Shown here one piece after another: positions 1-13,457 of a stretch of DNA of 64,000 bases. The DNA lies in NCBI GenBank assembly GCA_946122785.1, contig CAMGYJ010000011.1, positions 57,338,449 through 57,402,448 on the forward strand. Reading direction: 5' to 3'. This DNA comes from Linum tenue. Taxonomy: Eukaryota > Streptophyta > Magnoliopsida > Malpighiales > Linaceae. Numbering within the stretch: the stretch's first letter is position 1; each line of letters starts with the position of its first letter. The position numbers and the translations under genes were made by a program. A model generated the notes under the pieces. That model made no database searches, was not told where the DNA came from, and worked only from the letters and a program-made list of their open reading frames with translations.

Positions 1-30
1 TGCTTTCGCTTCCGTTAGGTTCTTTGCCAG

Positions 31-3000
31 CACTAATACATGTCAATATTACCCTCCGAGGTTTGCAACTCCTACTGAGGCAGCGGCCTTCGAAGCTGAA
101 TGTACGAAGACTGTGTCACAACTGCTTGCTTTGTGTTTTCCACCTGTTGCCGATGTATGTTTTTTCCCCTTTTGCTCTCCAACTTACCTGCTTTTGTTCC
201 TTTCACTTCATTTGTTTGTCCGTCTAATCATTTCTTCCGTTTACTTTTTTTTTAGTCTACGCGTTACCATTGCTCTGGTCGGATCGTTTCGGTTGATTCT
301 TCTATGCAGTGGTACTACTTGGGTTGTGCGCTTTGTTCCAAAGCAGCCATAGATTATGATGGTGTTGACAAATGGTGTGATGACCACCGTCGTTTGGTGC
401 CTCAACAAACACAGAACTTGTAATTCCTTTCTTCATTCTTGCCCCCATACCTTTTGCCTATTTCTCGTGTCCTCATACGCTCCTGTACACGTTTTTTGCA
501 GTTACAAACTTCGGGTAACAGTTGATGACAACACTGGATCAGCAGCTTTTGTTCTGCTGGGTAGGGCCGCTGACCTTCTTGTGGGCTTGACTGCTAACGA
601 TCTCTCTACTAGGTTTCCTTACCAGCGCAATGTTCTTCCACAAGAACTTCTGGCTCTTGAAGGACGAGACTTTACTTTTGACGTCCAGCTTCCAAAACCG
701 GAATATGGGGCTCGTGGCCCGCCAGAGTTCACGGTCCTTGCTGTCAATGAGCAAGAACAAGCCAAATTCCTGCTCACCAACTCTTAGTCGCCGGTCAAGA
801 AATGCTATTGCCCCATACACCACCTCCTAACAGGTTTTTCCCGTGTTCTCCAGTTTGTGGAACAGTCCCCTTTTGTTCATTACTAATCGCTACTTTCCGT
901 TGCAGTCCTCACTTGATGCCTCTTACGTCTCCATATGTTGTTCCAACAATTCAGACCGCTTCGGTAGACCATGGTTCTTCTATTGCTTCACCAAGGTAAT
1001 GCTTCAATTTTACATGTCCCTCTTTCGCTGGTTGTTGATTGTCTTGAACTCGGGTTCCTTCTTAAATTTGCAGTGGGAGTTCTCAGCTTGCATTTCTACT
1101 CCTCCACGTCGCCCCTACAACAGGTCTTTTGTACAGCCCACTTTGCTTTACAAAATTAACAAGCTCTTCTTTGGACGCTGTCGAACTCTTTCCCTATGTG
1201 TTGACATTTCTTCTCCATGCGTTGTTTACCGTCAAGTTCCAGTAGGCGCATCGCTGCTGTATCCTCACCCTCATCTGCTGCATTGGGAAGGTTGTCTGTT
1301 TGTTGTCTGCTTTGCTAGCTCAGTGCTGCTTATACACGTTCTGATGTCGTTTTCTGACATGTTTCTTTACAACAACAGTGTCGTAGCTCCTTCTCCTGAA
1401 CTGGTCGTACTGAGATTGTTTCCTATGCGCGGTCAGTTTCTTGCCTTTTCCTGTATTACCTCAAGCGTTCGACTTAACGCCTGCTTATATTTGTCAATGA
1501 CTCTTGCACACCCGTTTTAACTGCTTCTTAGCCCTAGAAGTGAGGAAGTGCCCCCAGAAACTGCAACACAGCGATCCCCACAGTACCTTCCCTCCTGTTA
1601 ACTTACTTACTAGCTTTACGTGTCTCTTTCTTTCCTTCCTGAGCATCTCTGTATCAGGGAACTTGCTTCGGACACTACAGATGCTACTGTGCAGAACAGA
1701 CCATTAGTTCGCAGAAAGCGAAGCCGAAGAAACCATCTGCTAAGAAGAAGTCTCTCTGCCCTTTATTACTTACTATGTTTCTTGTACCAAATTACCATAT
1801 CCTACATTAGGTCTTAGTTTCCTGTTTACCTTGCTTCTGTTTGCATGTTGCCAATTGACTTTGGTTTTTTTTGCACCCTTCGTTCAAATGTGCCCGCCAT
1901 TGTTATTTCGTTTGGTTGGTTGTTAACTGTGCATACGCCACTATTGTCTCTTGGAATTCTTTTACTTATCATAGTATCCTGCATTGTACTTCGGTTTACT
2001 GTCCTTACCTTATACAGCTTTGTTGGACTTTTGCAGGAAAACTGGAAGTCCAAGTGTTGCGCGTCGTCCTGCAGTTACTCTTGCAAAAACCGATGTTCCA
2101 ATATCGTCCCTTGAGATCCCTACTGGACATCCTTTGCCAACCGAATCGGCGAATCCTGACTCTGGAAATCTTAATGGCCTCGGTGTCAATTTGCAGACAA
2201 CAACACTTCAGCCTTTGTCACAGTATGTGTCGTTCTAATTATTCGCTTGCCAGTGTTGTCTGCTCCTAGAATTCCAGTTTGCATGCTTTTGGTGCTCTTT
2301 TAAACCTGATAACAAAAGGGCTCCAGTCTGCACAGAATACTTATTTTGACGCAAAAAGAACTGCAACCAATGCTTTTCAATTACATTTGGTCTTCTGCTT
2401 TTATACATGGTTTTAAGTTGTCACCATAAAATACAATCGCCGATGGATGGCCTTTTGTATCCCTTTCTTCGCCTTTCGCTAACTACACGTGTTCTCAATG
2501 TGCAGACATACAATGTTACCTTTCAGTGGCCATACTAATTATCTACGAATGTTCTCCCTTTTTTGTTTATACAGACCAAAATAAACAAATAGTTGTGGCT
2601 TCTGCTTACTTGGTCAGCTTCAAATCAATTGTTTTCCCACAGTTGAAGTAATAATCGTCTTTACTGTAGGGAGATTCCTTGTGCAGTGGGTTCTTTGTTG
2701 TTAGTCATTATCTTATTCGTGCTTTGCAAGTTGCTCCCGCATTGCATAGGAATGTGCATGTTCTTCCATATAGATGTGTTTTTACAGACCTACTTCCTTT
2801 GTCTCCTTTTCTAGGCAATCTGTGTCTATACATCCTGCACCTGTACGTCGCCGTCGCTTGGTTGTTTCTTCTGATGAAGACGAACCTGTTGTCCCTTTGG
2901 AATTGCAAGACTTGGACGTTGAACTTCCACTGCAAGAACAGGCTATTGAAAACTCTTCGACTTGTCCTGTTCCTACCGTTGACTCTGCTTTGCCTTCTCC

Positions 3001-3183
3001 TCTTCTTGCTGGCCAAGAAGTTCCGCTACTTCCAGTGGGGAAAACTAATCCTGGGAGGGCAAAGCGAATTAGGACACCGTCTGCAAAGGCCATTGAAGCA
3101 TCTGTGGATGCCTCTAAGAGGAAGCCAAAAAACTCCAAGTCGTCTGCTAAGGAACCTGCTAAGAAGCAACTGTTTGCTGATTG
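31..3183 (+). CDS. RPA70-like single-strand DNA-binding protein, gene A (5' end missing)
   Basis: This is a paralogue of the large replication protein A subunit as carried by plant Helitrons. Only the C-terminal part is inside the window. Exons that join in frame are 31-154 (linker before the last OB fold), 256-419 (zinc-ribbon exon with WYYLGCALC followed by WCDDH) and 502 onward (YKLRVTVDDNTGSAAFVLLG, a DBD-C-type OB fold). The OB-fold frame stays open to a stop at 785-787. More probably the gene continues into short low-complexity tail exons, visible near 905-996 and 2038-2220, and ends with exon 2815-3183. That last exon has an acidic patch (SSDEDE) and a Lys-rich C-terminus (KRKPKNSKSSAKEPAKK). 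The zinc-ribbon and OB exons align well with gene E. The tail exon structure is uncertain. Confidence 0.7.
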
Positions 3184-4303
3184 ACCATGCTTCGCATCAT
3201 GCGAGTGCTAATGTAACATGTTTGTGCAGTGCTGTCCCTCCCTTTCTTTTGTGTCACTTTTAAAGGGAAACACTCTTTAGTGAGTAGTGCACTATGTACT
3301 TTTGCCTTTTGTATCTACATTTGCAGCCCTTGCCAAACTTGTGTGTTCCATTACTGGCACACTTTTACCAATCTGGTCCTGCTGTGACATTTTACTTGTA
3401 TTAGTTACCTCTTTGTCCAGATTACCCCTTGCGTACCTGCTTTCTAACCAGCTCTATGTCGTTACCGTAAAGCACATTTTGCATGCCCTTCTTTAAGTGG
3501 CATAGTATCGCGCCACTCTGCAACTGATCTTTAGTTTGTGCTAAGGAACTGGTTTACTTTGTATCATCATTTGTTGGGCGGAATTTTGCCGTTTAACCCG
3601 CATTCGCATCGCACCTGTATCTACTTCGTTAGCCAGTTGTTTTGCTCTTTATTCGCAGGTGGCCATTGTCTGTTGTAAATGGCCACTTTGAGGACCACAT
3701 TGTGCACACCCTTTCCGCTTGCAGGGTAGTTTAGATGGTGTCTACCAGCCACACAGAAACTAGATATTTAGATTGTCCACTAATACTATGACTTTGTTTA
3801 CTAGCTTCCATAGACCCAAATTATAAACTTATTCCTCTTCTATTAATTGCCATCATGCATTTATTGTTCTGACTACTCTGTTCACTAATGATGGCTTTAT
3901 TACTTCTCACTTCTCTAGACTAGCCTGCTATGGTGCATGTTGTATTATTATACTTTTTCTTGAGAAGGATCTTTCCCCCTGGAAACACCGTTTACCTGTA
4001 GACTGCCTTCTTCCATAACTGCTTTCCCATTACTGCTTCTTTTTGCTCATTCTGTCTTTGCTGTTGGCCATTGAATTAAATTCTCTGCTACATCTGCTAT
4101 ACTATTACCTGGTATCTGCCTTCCTCTGCAAATCTGCCAGTGTTTGTATTCCACTGTACCCGTTCAGAATGCGTGGCATGGTTAGTTTGGCCAAATTATT
4201 ACTTTTATCTTACTACATTTACCATTGTGTTCCTATATCATGCTACGCTTGTGCTATACTTTCCAGGTCCTGTTTTTTTCCTAACGTCAGTGTGTGATCT
4301 TAG
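3184..4303. other. Non-coding stretch between gene A and RepHel
   Basis: No convincing coding exon was found. The sequence is T-rich with intron-like pyrimidine tracts. It probably holds the gene A 3' end and the promoter or 5' introns of RepHel, whose first visible exon opens after the acceptor at 4302-4303. The initiator ATG of RepHel was not identified here. Confidence 0.45.
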
Positions 4304-7300
4304 GCCACTCCTAGACAGGCTGAACTCCTACTACCCGGTCGTTCAGCGAATAGGAAGCGTCGTCATATTGGTCTTTCCACTGAATTTGTACCTACCACAC
4401 CTCCTTCGAGAAGTTCTCTGAGGCGTCGTGTGTGCAACTTTGATAGACGGGGACGCTTGCACCCACTGCTTGACTCAGAAGGTGAACTTGACGCATCCGA
4501 ACTTGACTTAAGAACTCCTGAAGACTTAACAGCCAGCTCGCAAACTCATCCTCCTGTTGCGTTGGATGGTCATTGTTCATTGGCTGATGTACCTCTACCA
4601 CCTTCACAACAAGCAAGATTCAGTCGGATTATCGATCATGGTTTCCCTGACTGTGAATGCCAGTACTGTGGTGCACGGTTCTGGTATGAAGAGCGGCTGA
4701 ACAGGCATGCATCTCTTGCTCCTGTTTTCACGCTTTGTTGTCAAAAGGGTCGAGTACGCCTCCCATTCCTACAGGAAACTCCTCAGTACCTTGAAGACCT
4801 CTTGGGTGTTAATGGCGGTCCTATGGCAGCGCACTTCAGGGAACATATACGCTCCTATAATGCTGCGTTCTCTTTCACATCTTTTGGAGCACGCCTTGAT
4901 CCGAGAGTTACACGATCACGAGGACCTTATTCATTTGTGATCTGCGGAGAAAATTATCATCGAATGGGATCTCTGCTTCCTGCTGCAGGTCAGAGACCTA
5001 AATATTCTCAGCTATACGTCTTTGACCCGCAGACCGAATTAGCAGATCGACTCTCCAATTTCTCTTCTGCTGAGCGGTCCCTGCGTCCTGATATTGTTTC
5101 TGGTTTAATGAAGCTGTTTGACGTGACAAATGAATTAGTTAAGTCTTTTAGACGAATTCGATCTGAATTGAATGATCCAGCATCAATCAATTTAAGACTG
5201 CGTATTGTTGGTGCAAGGGACACAACATCTCGACAATATGAACTTCCAACTGGTTCAGAATTGGCTGGACTCATTCCTGGTGATTTCTTGCCTGATAAGG
5301 AAGAACGAGACATCATTATCGATCATCGGTCAGAGGGCTTGAAGAGGATCACAAGTGTACACCCGAAGTTTGATGCTTTGCATTTTCCGGTTCTTTTCCC
5401 ATACGGAGAAGATGGATTCCATGTAACCATACCGTATGACCCTGTTCATACTCCCAAAACATTGAAAAGGAAACATGTGACTCAGAGAGAGTACTATGCT
5501 TACCGGCTTCAGCACAGAGACGACGAAGGTCAGACATTGATGCGAGGTGGGAAGGCACTTCAACATTACGTGGTTGATGCATATTCCACAATTGAACAAA
5601 ACCGACTCTATTATTTACGATCGCATCAAGAAAACCTCCGTTCTGAACTATACTATGGCCTTACAGATGCTTTCAACAGAGGTGATGTTACAGGAGATGC
5701 TGTTGGCCATGTTGTTCTGCCATCATCGCATACTGGAAGTCCTAGGTACATGAAGCAACTGTACTTAGATGCAATGGCTGTTGTCCACCATCATGGCAGC
5801 CCCGACCTATTCATAACCTTTACGTGCAACTCCCAGTGGCCAGAAATAACAGAGTCTTTTCGCGCTGTCTGTGGTGCACGCAGCGAACTCAAACCAGAGA
5901 TTGTTGCTAGGGTCTTTCGCATGAAACTGAATGCACTGGAAGATGAATTAACACGAGGCCATTTCTTTGGTCAAACAGTGGCAGGTCTGTTCGGTTGCCT
6001 TATGTCTTACTTCCTTTTACAATTGCCTGTTATCAATTCTCCTATTCCTGTCACTCTAAACTTCCTCAGTTACCTCACGTTTTGTGCTCTAACATAAATG
6101 ACACATTCCATTGCCTTATAATTCCAGGTATCAAAACCGTCGAATTCCAGAAAAGGGGTTTGCCCCATGTTCATATACTGTTATGGTTGGATGCAAAGAA
6201 TAAGCTACGACAAGCTTCTGATATTGATGCAACTGTTAGTGCTGAACTGCCAGATCCATTACTAGATCCAATTGGGTATGATGCTGTGACAAAGTTCATG
6301 CTGCATGGTCCGTGTGGTCAAGATAATCCGACCAATGTTTGCATGAAAGAAGGATCGTGTTCAAAGTATTTTCCAAAACCGTTTAATTCAGAAACTACAA
6401 CGGACCAGTTTGGCTATACAGTCTATCGCCGTCGCGATACAGGTATAACAGCAGTGAAAGGTACATCTATACTAGACAATCGGTTTATCGTTCCATATAA
6501 TCGGAATTTACTTGTGCTGTTTCAAGCTCATATCAATGTCGAGGTCTGTCATCAAGGCCGGTTGATTAAATATTTGTTTAAGTACATTACAAAAGGGCCT
6601 GATAGATCCATGGTTCTTGCTGAAACTCCTGGGTTGTCTGTATCTGATTCTGCTACCCCAAACCATATCCCTCCATTGGACGAAATTAAACAGTTTCTTG
6701 ATTGTAGAAGTCTGTCTTCATATGAGGCAGCGTGGCGGATCTTTGAATTTCCTGTTCATGAACGAACGCCGCCGGTTCAGCGCTTGTGCGTTCATCTTGA
6801 AGGGAGACATTATGTTCCTTATAGGAAGAAACAACGGCTGTCTCGAATACTTGCCCGCGATTCTGTTTCAGAAACAACATTGACACAGTGGTTTAACCTT
6901 AACCAACGAGATCCAACTGCAAGGGACCTACTTTATGCCGAGACTCCGAATCGTTATATATGGAATGTGAAAACAAAAAAATGGGCTCCGCGGAAAAGAG
7001 GGTTCTCAATTGGAAGAATTGTCTATATCCATCCAGGTTGTGGTGATACATTTTATCTCAGGCAACTTCTTACCAAAGTTCGTGGGTCAGTTAGTTATGC
7101 AGCTCTTCGGACAGTCCATGGCTTCCCATGTAGAACATATCAAGATGCGTGCCAGCGCCTTGGTCTTTTGTCTAATGATGATGAATGGTTACTTGTGATT
7201 AAAGAAGTCAGCCAATGGGGCATGTGCCGCTTGTTACGATACCTCTTTGTGTCCATGCTGATGTTCTGTGAACTATCAAACCCACTGCAGCTTTTCAATC

Positions 7301-9060
7301 AGACATGGGAATTGCTTTGCGAAGACATCACATATAGGTGCCAACGAGACGTTTGCTTCAACAACAACCTCATACCACCTGAATTGCCCAAAAATAAATT
7401 GTTGTGGGAATTGCAGCACATGTTAAATGCTTATTCAGCCACGTTATCTCATTTTAACCTTCCCTTGCCAACAGATGATCACCCACAAACTGATCCCTTG
7501 CTTCAGTTTGGAACTGATTCACATCCTGGTACTTTAGCTGCTGTGGATTCCCCACCTCCTGTGGTTGGTGATCTTAACAGAAAGCAACTTGAAGCTTTTC
7601 ATTGTGTAATGGAATCTGTTATGTCTCCAACAGAAGACTCGCCTACATTCTACTTTCTGTATGGTCATGGAGGAACAGGCAAGACTTTCCTCTACAGAAC
7701 TATTCTTGCGCAACTTAAAGAAGCTGGAAAAATAGTTTTGGTTGTTGCTTCTTCAGGAATTGCAGCAACATTACTTCCTGATGCAAGTACAGCTCACTCT
7801 CGGTTTAAAATACCACTGGAAATCGACCATGGTTCTTCATGTAATATCAAGAAAGGTACGCCATTGGCTCAATTGATCATTAATGCATCGCTTATAATAT
7901 GGGATGAAGCCCCAATGGTTCACAGATTGTCTTTTGAGGCAGTAAACAGAGCTTTTTGTGATATTATGGATGTTCCGTTTGGTGGTCCACACTATAAACC
8001 GTTTGGTGGCAAAGTTGTTCTTCTTGGAGGCGATTTTCGTCAAACGCTTCCAATAGTAGCTGATGCTGGCAGAGAAGAGAGTATTGATTCATCTCTAACC
8101 TGTTCCTTTTTGTGGCAACATTGCACTGTGTTGCACTTAACTGAAAATATGCGTGTGGTTGCTTCCCGGGAGAGTCAAAGGTCAACTTTTGGTGGCATGC
8201 CCTTTACCGAATGGACTCTTGCTGTGGGAAATGGAAATGTGCCAGGGAAATCATTTCCTCCTAACCAATCTACTGATTGGATAGAGATTCCGGAGTCATT
8301 ACTGCTTCCTTCTTCAGGAAATCCCATCCATACAATTACGTCTACAGTCTATCCTGACTTTGCTCAACGGTTCCATAATGTATCGTATCTGACTGAAAGA
8401 TCCATTATCACACCGACAAATGCAAATGTCACAGAGATCAATTCTCATATGTTAGCTCTTATTCCGGGAATGCCTCGCACATATTTTAGTGGTGACAGTC
8501 TTCATACAGATGCAAGTGATCCAGACCGACTCGAAGCTGAATATCCCACTGAATTCCTTAATTCCCTGTCCTTCAATGGCTGCCCTGAACATCAGATTGA
8601 TCTCAAGGTATTTGCTCCAATTATGCTGTTGAGGAATCTAAACCCATCCATTGGTCTTTGTAATGGTACACGCTTAATGGTGCTCTATTTGGGCCATTAT
8701 GTGATAAAAGGGATGATAATGGGGGGTACATTCAATGGTAAGACTGTGGCAATTCCGAGAATTGTTCTTAGTGTCAATGATTATCGTTGGCCATTTGTTC
8801 TTAAGCGCCGGCAGTTTCCAGTACGATTGTGCTATGCCATGACAATCAACAAAAGCCAGGGCCAGACATTGCAAAATGTTGGTGTGTATCTGCCGAAGCC
8901 AGTGTTCAGCCATGGCCAACTTTATGTCGCTGTTTCTAGAGTTAGAACACCAGATGGACTTAGGTTCCTTATTCTGAATGAAGATGGCGTGCCTTCCAAC
9001 TGTACCCGAAATATTGTTTACCAGGAGGCATTCGTTGACCTTCAGACCCCATCTTCCTAA
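4304..9060 (+). CDS. Helitron RepHel: HUH/Y2 Rep endonuclease fused to PIF1-like helicase
   Basis: This is the Helitron transposase, which nicks DNA, drives rolling-circle strand transfer and unwinds DNA in the nucleus. Two exons, 4304-5984 and 6128-9060, join in phase (GT donor 5985, AG acceptor 6127) and give about 1537 residues with no stop. Domains in order: an N-terminal zinc-finger-like CQYCGARFWYEER; the Helitron N-like region, with LFPYGEDG and RYMKQLYLDAMAVV leading to DLFITFTCNSQWPE; the HUH motif HVH (residues 574-576, 6166-6174); paired tyrosines Y709 and Y713 in YLFKYITKG; Walker A GHGGTGKT (near residue 1073); Walker B WDEAP (near 1152); GGDFRQTLPI; and the C-terminal helicase motifs INKSQGQTL and VAVSRV. 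All key residues are present, so it could be active. The first exon is open further upstream and the true start is unresolved. Confidence 0.93.
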
Positions 9061-9745
9061 CTAGAGGTAGTCCTTTCAATCTGGTACATCGAATCGTTTG
9101 TGGTTTGGTTGCTCAGCATTCTCCTGGAACAGAAATGTATCTTCTAACGTTCATATTCGTTGCTGCCTTTGTATTTCACAGGTCTGGTGCGGATATCTCG
9201 AACCAAAGAACCCCATGTTGCTGTTCGTTTTTGGATTGTGCCATCTATCTATAAGATATATAAAGGTAAAACAAGTGTTTCGCTTCCAGGGATTCAAACT
9301 TCCAGTTCGCAGAGGGTTTGTCGGAAGGGTACTTTAGGCAAATCACGTTTGAATAAAACTTTTGCGATTCACCTCCAACACATTCTACCGGTGGACCGGG
9401 ACAGTTCATTAGATAGCCGGGCCGGACTGTTGCCCCTGAAGTATCCGGCCCAAACTCAAAAATGTCGACGTATCCGGCCCAAACTCTTCTCCCTTGACGT
9501 AGTTGGCCCAAAGACTGCTGGTTAAATGCTTCCATCGGAATCTGACGGAAACCATATTCAGCTGCCGCGCATGCTATATTTTAGCTGGACAGATGGCCTT
9601 ATTTCTTATGTGGCTCATGAAGTAATCGGCCCAGAGTTGTTTCCAAAACCCATGCCAAATGACTACACACAGCCGGGCTAATACATTCCAAATGCATCTA
9701 ACTAAATTGGCCCTGTGGGGGGTTTCCCCTTTTGTTTGGGCGGCT
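9061..9745. other. RepHel 3' flank, no gene seen
   Basis: This holds the presumed 3' UTR of RepHel and intergenic DNA. A short degenerate repeat of the core CGGCCCAAAC occurs between 9445 and 9515. CTAG occurs directly after the stop codon but has no hairpin before it, so it is not treated as a Helitron end. Confidence 0.4.
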
Positions 9746-10425
9746 TCCTAAATGCTCTGCCAGTGCATTCCAACTCTAAACTTTAGAATCAAATAATTAC
9801 AAGAAATTTACTAAATAGCAAGGAAGGTGACAGTCAACAAAGAACACAATTATATGCTCTTCAGAATATGGTCACATGAAGGACCACCGCAAAAAGGATA
9901 ATAACTTTTAAAACAAATGTTCATCCACATATTCATTACGCGGTTAGATAATTCGAACCTAGAGTTAGGTCAACCATTAGTAACATTAATCCGATTATAC
10001 TAATAATACCCTACGCTACTTAGCCTAAAATCGGAAACAGCTTAACCAAAAAGACATTAAGACGATTCTCCACATTGTTCCAAGGTCCTAAATGCTCTGC
10101 CAGTGCATTCCAACTCTAAACTCTAGAATACACTAATTTACAAGGAATTTACTAAATAGCAAGGAATGTGACAGTTAACAAAGAACACAATTATATGATC
10201 CTCAAAATATGGTCACATGAAGGACCACCGCAAAAGGATAATAACCTTTCAAAAAAATGTGCGCCCACATATTCACTACGCGGTTAGATAATTCGAAACT
10301 AAAGTGAGGTCGACCATTACTAACATTAATCCGATTAGCCTAATAATACCCTACGCTACTTAGTCTAAAATCGGGAACAACTTAACCAAAAAGACATTAA
10401 GACGATTCTCCACGTTGTTCCAAGG
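9746..10425. repeat. 340-bp direct tandem duplication
   Basis: Copy 1 is 9746-10085 and copy 2 is 10086-10425, with an exact period of 340 bp and scattered substitutions. Both begin TCCTAAATGCTCTGCCAGTG. Copy 2 includes the last 22 or so codons of the reverse-strand gene F (10360-10425). Copy 1 is therefore a duplicated gene end plus 3' flank without the rest of the gene. Confidence 0.9.
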
Positions 10426-10887
10426 TCCGAATGTCAGCAAAGCACTATATGGGCCCTCACCAATCCTGTTGAGTAGTTGAATGTACTCCATATCTTCCAT
10501 CTCATCAGGACCAACAGCAGCAGACATGACTCGCCGTAAGTAAGTTGATGGACATACGAGCTCAATACCGGTGGTAAAATCTTCAATTGTCACGTGCAGC
10601 ATGTATATGCCGGAGTCGGCATTCCAAGATCTCCTCACTTCTTTGACCCACCCATTCAAAATGTATGACTTGCCCTGGTACAAGACAAAACAAAAGGAGT
10701 CCAAAACAAGACCCCATTAGATACAAATTATTTAGAGAAAATATAGCTTCTGGCTAGATAAAATATCTGTTATCTTATTCACCTGATTAGCAACGTCCAA
10801 TTGCATAGGGACCAGATCATCCGTTTCTATATGGTCCCAAATTCTTACGGCAACTTCATATCGCAAATTTGAAACAAAGTCTCCCAT
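10360..10887 (-). CDS. Short RPA-like OB-fold protein, gene F
   Basis: This is a small two-exon gene on the opposite strand to its neighbours. Exon 1 is 10887-10783 (ATG, 35 codons). Exon 2 is 10674-10360. The join is in phase 0 with a GT donor at 10782 and an AG acceptor at 10675, giving 139 residues. Exon 2 contains VTIEDFTTGIELVCPSTYL, which resembles the core of an RPA70 DBD-C OB fold, but no zinc-ribbon cysteines precede it. It may be a truncated RPA-like single-strand DNA-binding protein used by the Helitron, or a captured fragment. Its last codons were duplicated together with the 3' flank. A spliced 5' UTR is possible, because good donors on this strand lie near 11224 and 11418. Family assignment is by pattern only. 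Confidence 0.55.
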
Positions 10888-12953
10888 GGAAAAGAATCTA
10901 TAATAAAAATTAGTAGCAATATTAGCAACTCTATCAACAAATGTTAGAGCTGTAAAACGAATCAACTAAATATGTAAACCCGAATGTGCACAAACAATAG
11001 CAACCCAATACATGAATGTGTCACTACAAGCATACAAAGTTTCCTTAGAGTATCGAACTACAAAAAAACAAAATGTTCTGGATTATAAGATTGTATTAGG
11101 TCTGGAGAAACCTAATTTGAAGGCCAGCAAACGAATGTAATTGATAAATGTCTGGCAAAAAGTGGTAGAAGTTCTTGATGAGAGGAAAGGGGAGTTTTTG
11201 CCGAGGTAGGGTTTTAAAGATTACCTTGTAGAGATGCTGAGGTAGGACTAACGTCGATCAGGCAGAGAGAAGGCCTGGAAAATGATTGCATGCACTGGAA
11301 TGGGTTCCCAGTTGCTTTGGTGGCCGGAGAGTGAGCAGAGCAGGAAAAAGCGTCAGGGGTAAAGGGAGGTGAAACGTCTCAGGATGAGTCTTTATGCGGT
11401 AAGATTGTCACACTTACCTCCTGGAAATGTAGAGATGCTACTAATAGCGGTCAGTCAGGCAGCCCTGGAACATGAATGCATGCAATAGCTTGGATGGCCT
11501 GTTTGTCTTTTCGCCGGCGAGTAAACAGTAACGTCGTGCTTCGGTGGCGCTGTTGAAGTCCGCGCGAGTGGTGACTGGACGCTAGGTTGTTCGACGAGGG
11601 AGAATGAGCGAAGCGTATTGGAAAGGTCGGGGTTTGCGGCGGGAACGGGAAGCAGGAGAAGCAGAAGATGGCGGGTTGGGGATGTGGATGGTCAGGTTTC
11701 TGTGGAGGGCCTGGAGGGTAGGTGAGAGCGATGGAGGAGGGAAAGGAAGAAGGGAGTTAAACCGTTTTCGGGTGGGTGGGAGGTTTTTATTGTTTTGCTT
11801 TCTTTTAGTTTTTATATTTGTTTAATCGAAACGTGGACATGACTGTCCATTTGGTTTGAATTTTTTGGGTTCTAACCAAACACAACTCGATTGGAAAGCA
11901 AATTCTCCGTTTGGCTTGTTTTAAACCAATAAACAACTTAATGGCTTTGGCTTGGTTAAACCGGAGAAACCAATAGAAACCATAATAATACATTATTCAT
12001 CCGCAAGGTTGTTTTTTTTGCACACAAAAAAATGTTTTTCTTTTGCCACGCACACCAACCAATACATTGTGGTGCCTATACAGATATGTGCTTGTCAAGT
12101 CATAATAAATAAATGAACACCTAATTCTTCTTTTTTACTCAATGATGCGAGGTATTAATTGCCTAACAAATTCGCTACTTCAAAATGGTGTTCATTTATT
12201 TAGAAAAACAGCCAACCCTAGCGCTGTATTGTCAATTGATTCATGTTTATGAGGAAATGCCACACCTGATTTCAACTCCTCCTCACAACCAACAACCCGC
12301 TACTGAAAGGGATCGTCTTAAGCAACATAGTCCTGCGACTCATTTGGTAGTATATTAAATCAATTTGAAGGTTTACAACATCATACTAATTTGATTTGTG
12401 TATTTCACTTGCAGGAATACTCACCATTGAAGCACAAGTGCACATATTGATCGCTTGAGTTCCAAAAACCCTTTACTCTGAGAAAAACGTCATTGGGATG
12501 GATGTATTGCACTATCCCAATTAAATCTTTTCGTGTGTTAAATGTACATTACCGAAAGAGAATTCCCTGTTATTATAGTTTAATTGATCACTACAAAACA
12601 AATGTAAATGAATTGGTAAAAATGTGGCACAGCCCATTTCACTCTCCAACTGTTATTGCCGCCAATGTAATTGGAACAATTCAGTTTAGGATATGTGCTT
12701 TTGTCTGTATACTTTTCTAAGATAGATAGCTATATAAATGGACCCATTCTACATAACCAAGTGGAAAAACTATTTCACATGGGCCTGTTAGACATGACGG
12801 TCCATCTATAGCCCACAACAAGAACTCATATGTGAATGTTGTTTCCCCTAATCAACAGTGGAGGAGGTTTCGGCCCACATGGTTTTTGTTTGGTCCTTAG
12901 ACACTGACAATCGTTTTTTACTCAGCCTGAACAACCACCTACTTCCTTTCGTG
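10888..12953. other. Intergenic region between genes F and B
   Basis: No supported coding gene. Two diverged copies of a segment containing TAGAGATGCT and GCATGCA occur near 11218-11298 and 11410-11494. On the minus strand both contain a possible exon ending in a GT donor, consistent with duplicated 5' UTR exons of gene F. The stretch 12000-12900 is AT-rich and featureless to me. Confidence 0.4.
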
Positions 12954-12960
12954 TATAAAG
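12954..12960 (+). promoter_or_regulatory. Candidate TATA box of gene B
   Basis: TATAAAG lies about 500 bp before the first recognisable OB-fold exon of gene B, in a run that looks like a plant core promoter (TTTCGTGTATAAAGAGCC). The transcription start and 5' UTR introns were not determined. Confidence 0.4.
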
Positions 12961-13457
12961 AGCCTGGAATTCTCATTCAATAAGTGCTATGCAAACTTCA
13001 GTTCGCCTGAACTTTATTTTCATCCTACGCTGCATCGTCAACTCGACGCAAACGGTTTGTACTTATATCTCTTTTACTTCCAGTTTGGTATACCATGCAT
13101 AGTGTTCCGCTTTGATTGTCTGAACTCATTATCCTTGTGCTTGGGGGAAACATCGCCGCATGTGAATTTAGGGTTTGCATTGAAATCCCTGCATTCCTTG
13201 GCCTCCCAGTTCACCGCAGTTTATGCTCTCTGTCTCCTGGACCAAAGTTTCACACAATTCAATGGACCTCAATTGTGCCCTACGAAGTTCCCCAGAAGGT
13301 TGGATTCCTCACACTGTAATCATTTACATGTCGGCACTGTTATTTATACAGGGGGGGGAAACAATCGCCCAGTTCTTTTATTTTCCAGTGCAAGGATACG
13401 GTCGTTGCTGTTGCTGTCAGTAGTTGAATGCCGTGTACTTCCTTTTTGGAATTTCAG

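Noticed and set aside
9061..9064. CTAG right after the RepHel stop as a Helitron 3' end
   Set aside because: No GC-rich hairpin precedes it; the upstream bases are coding sequence.
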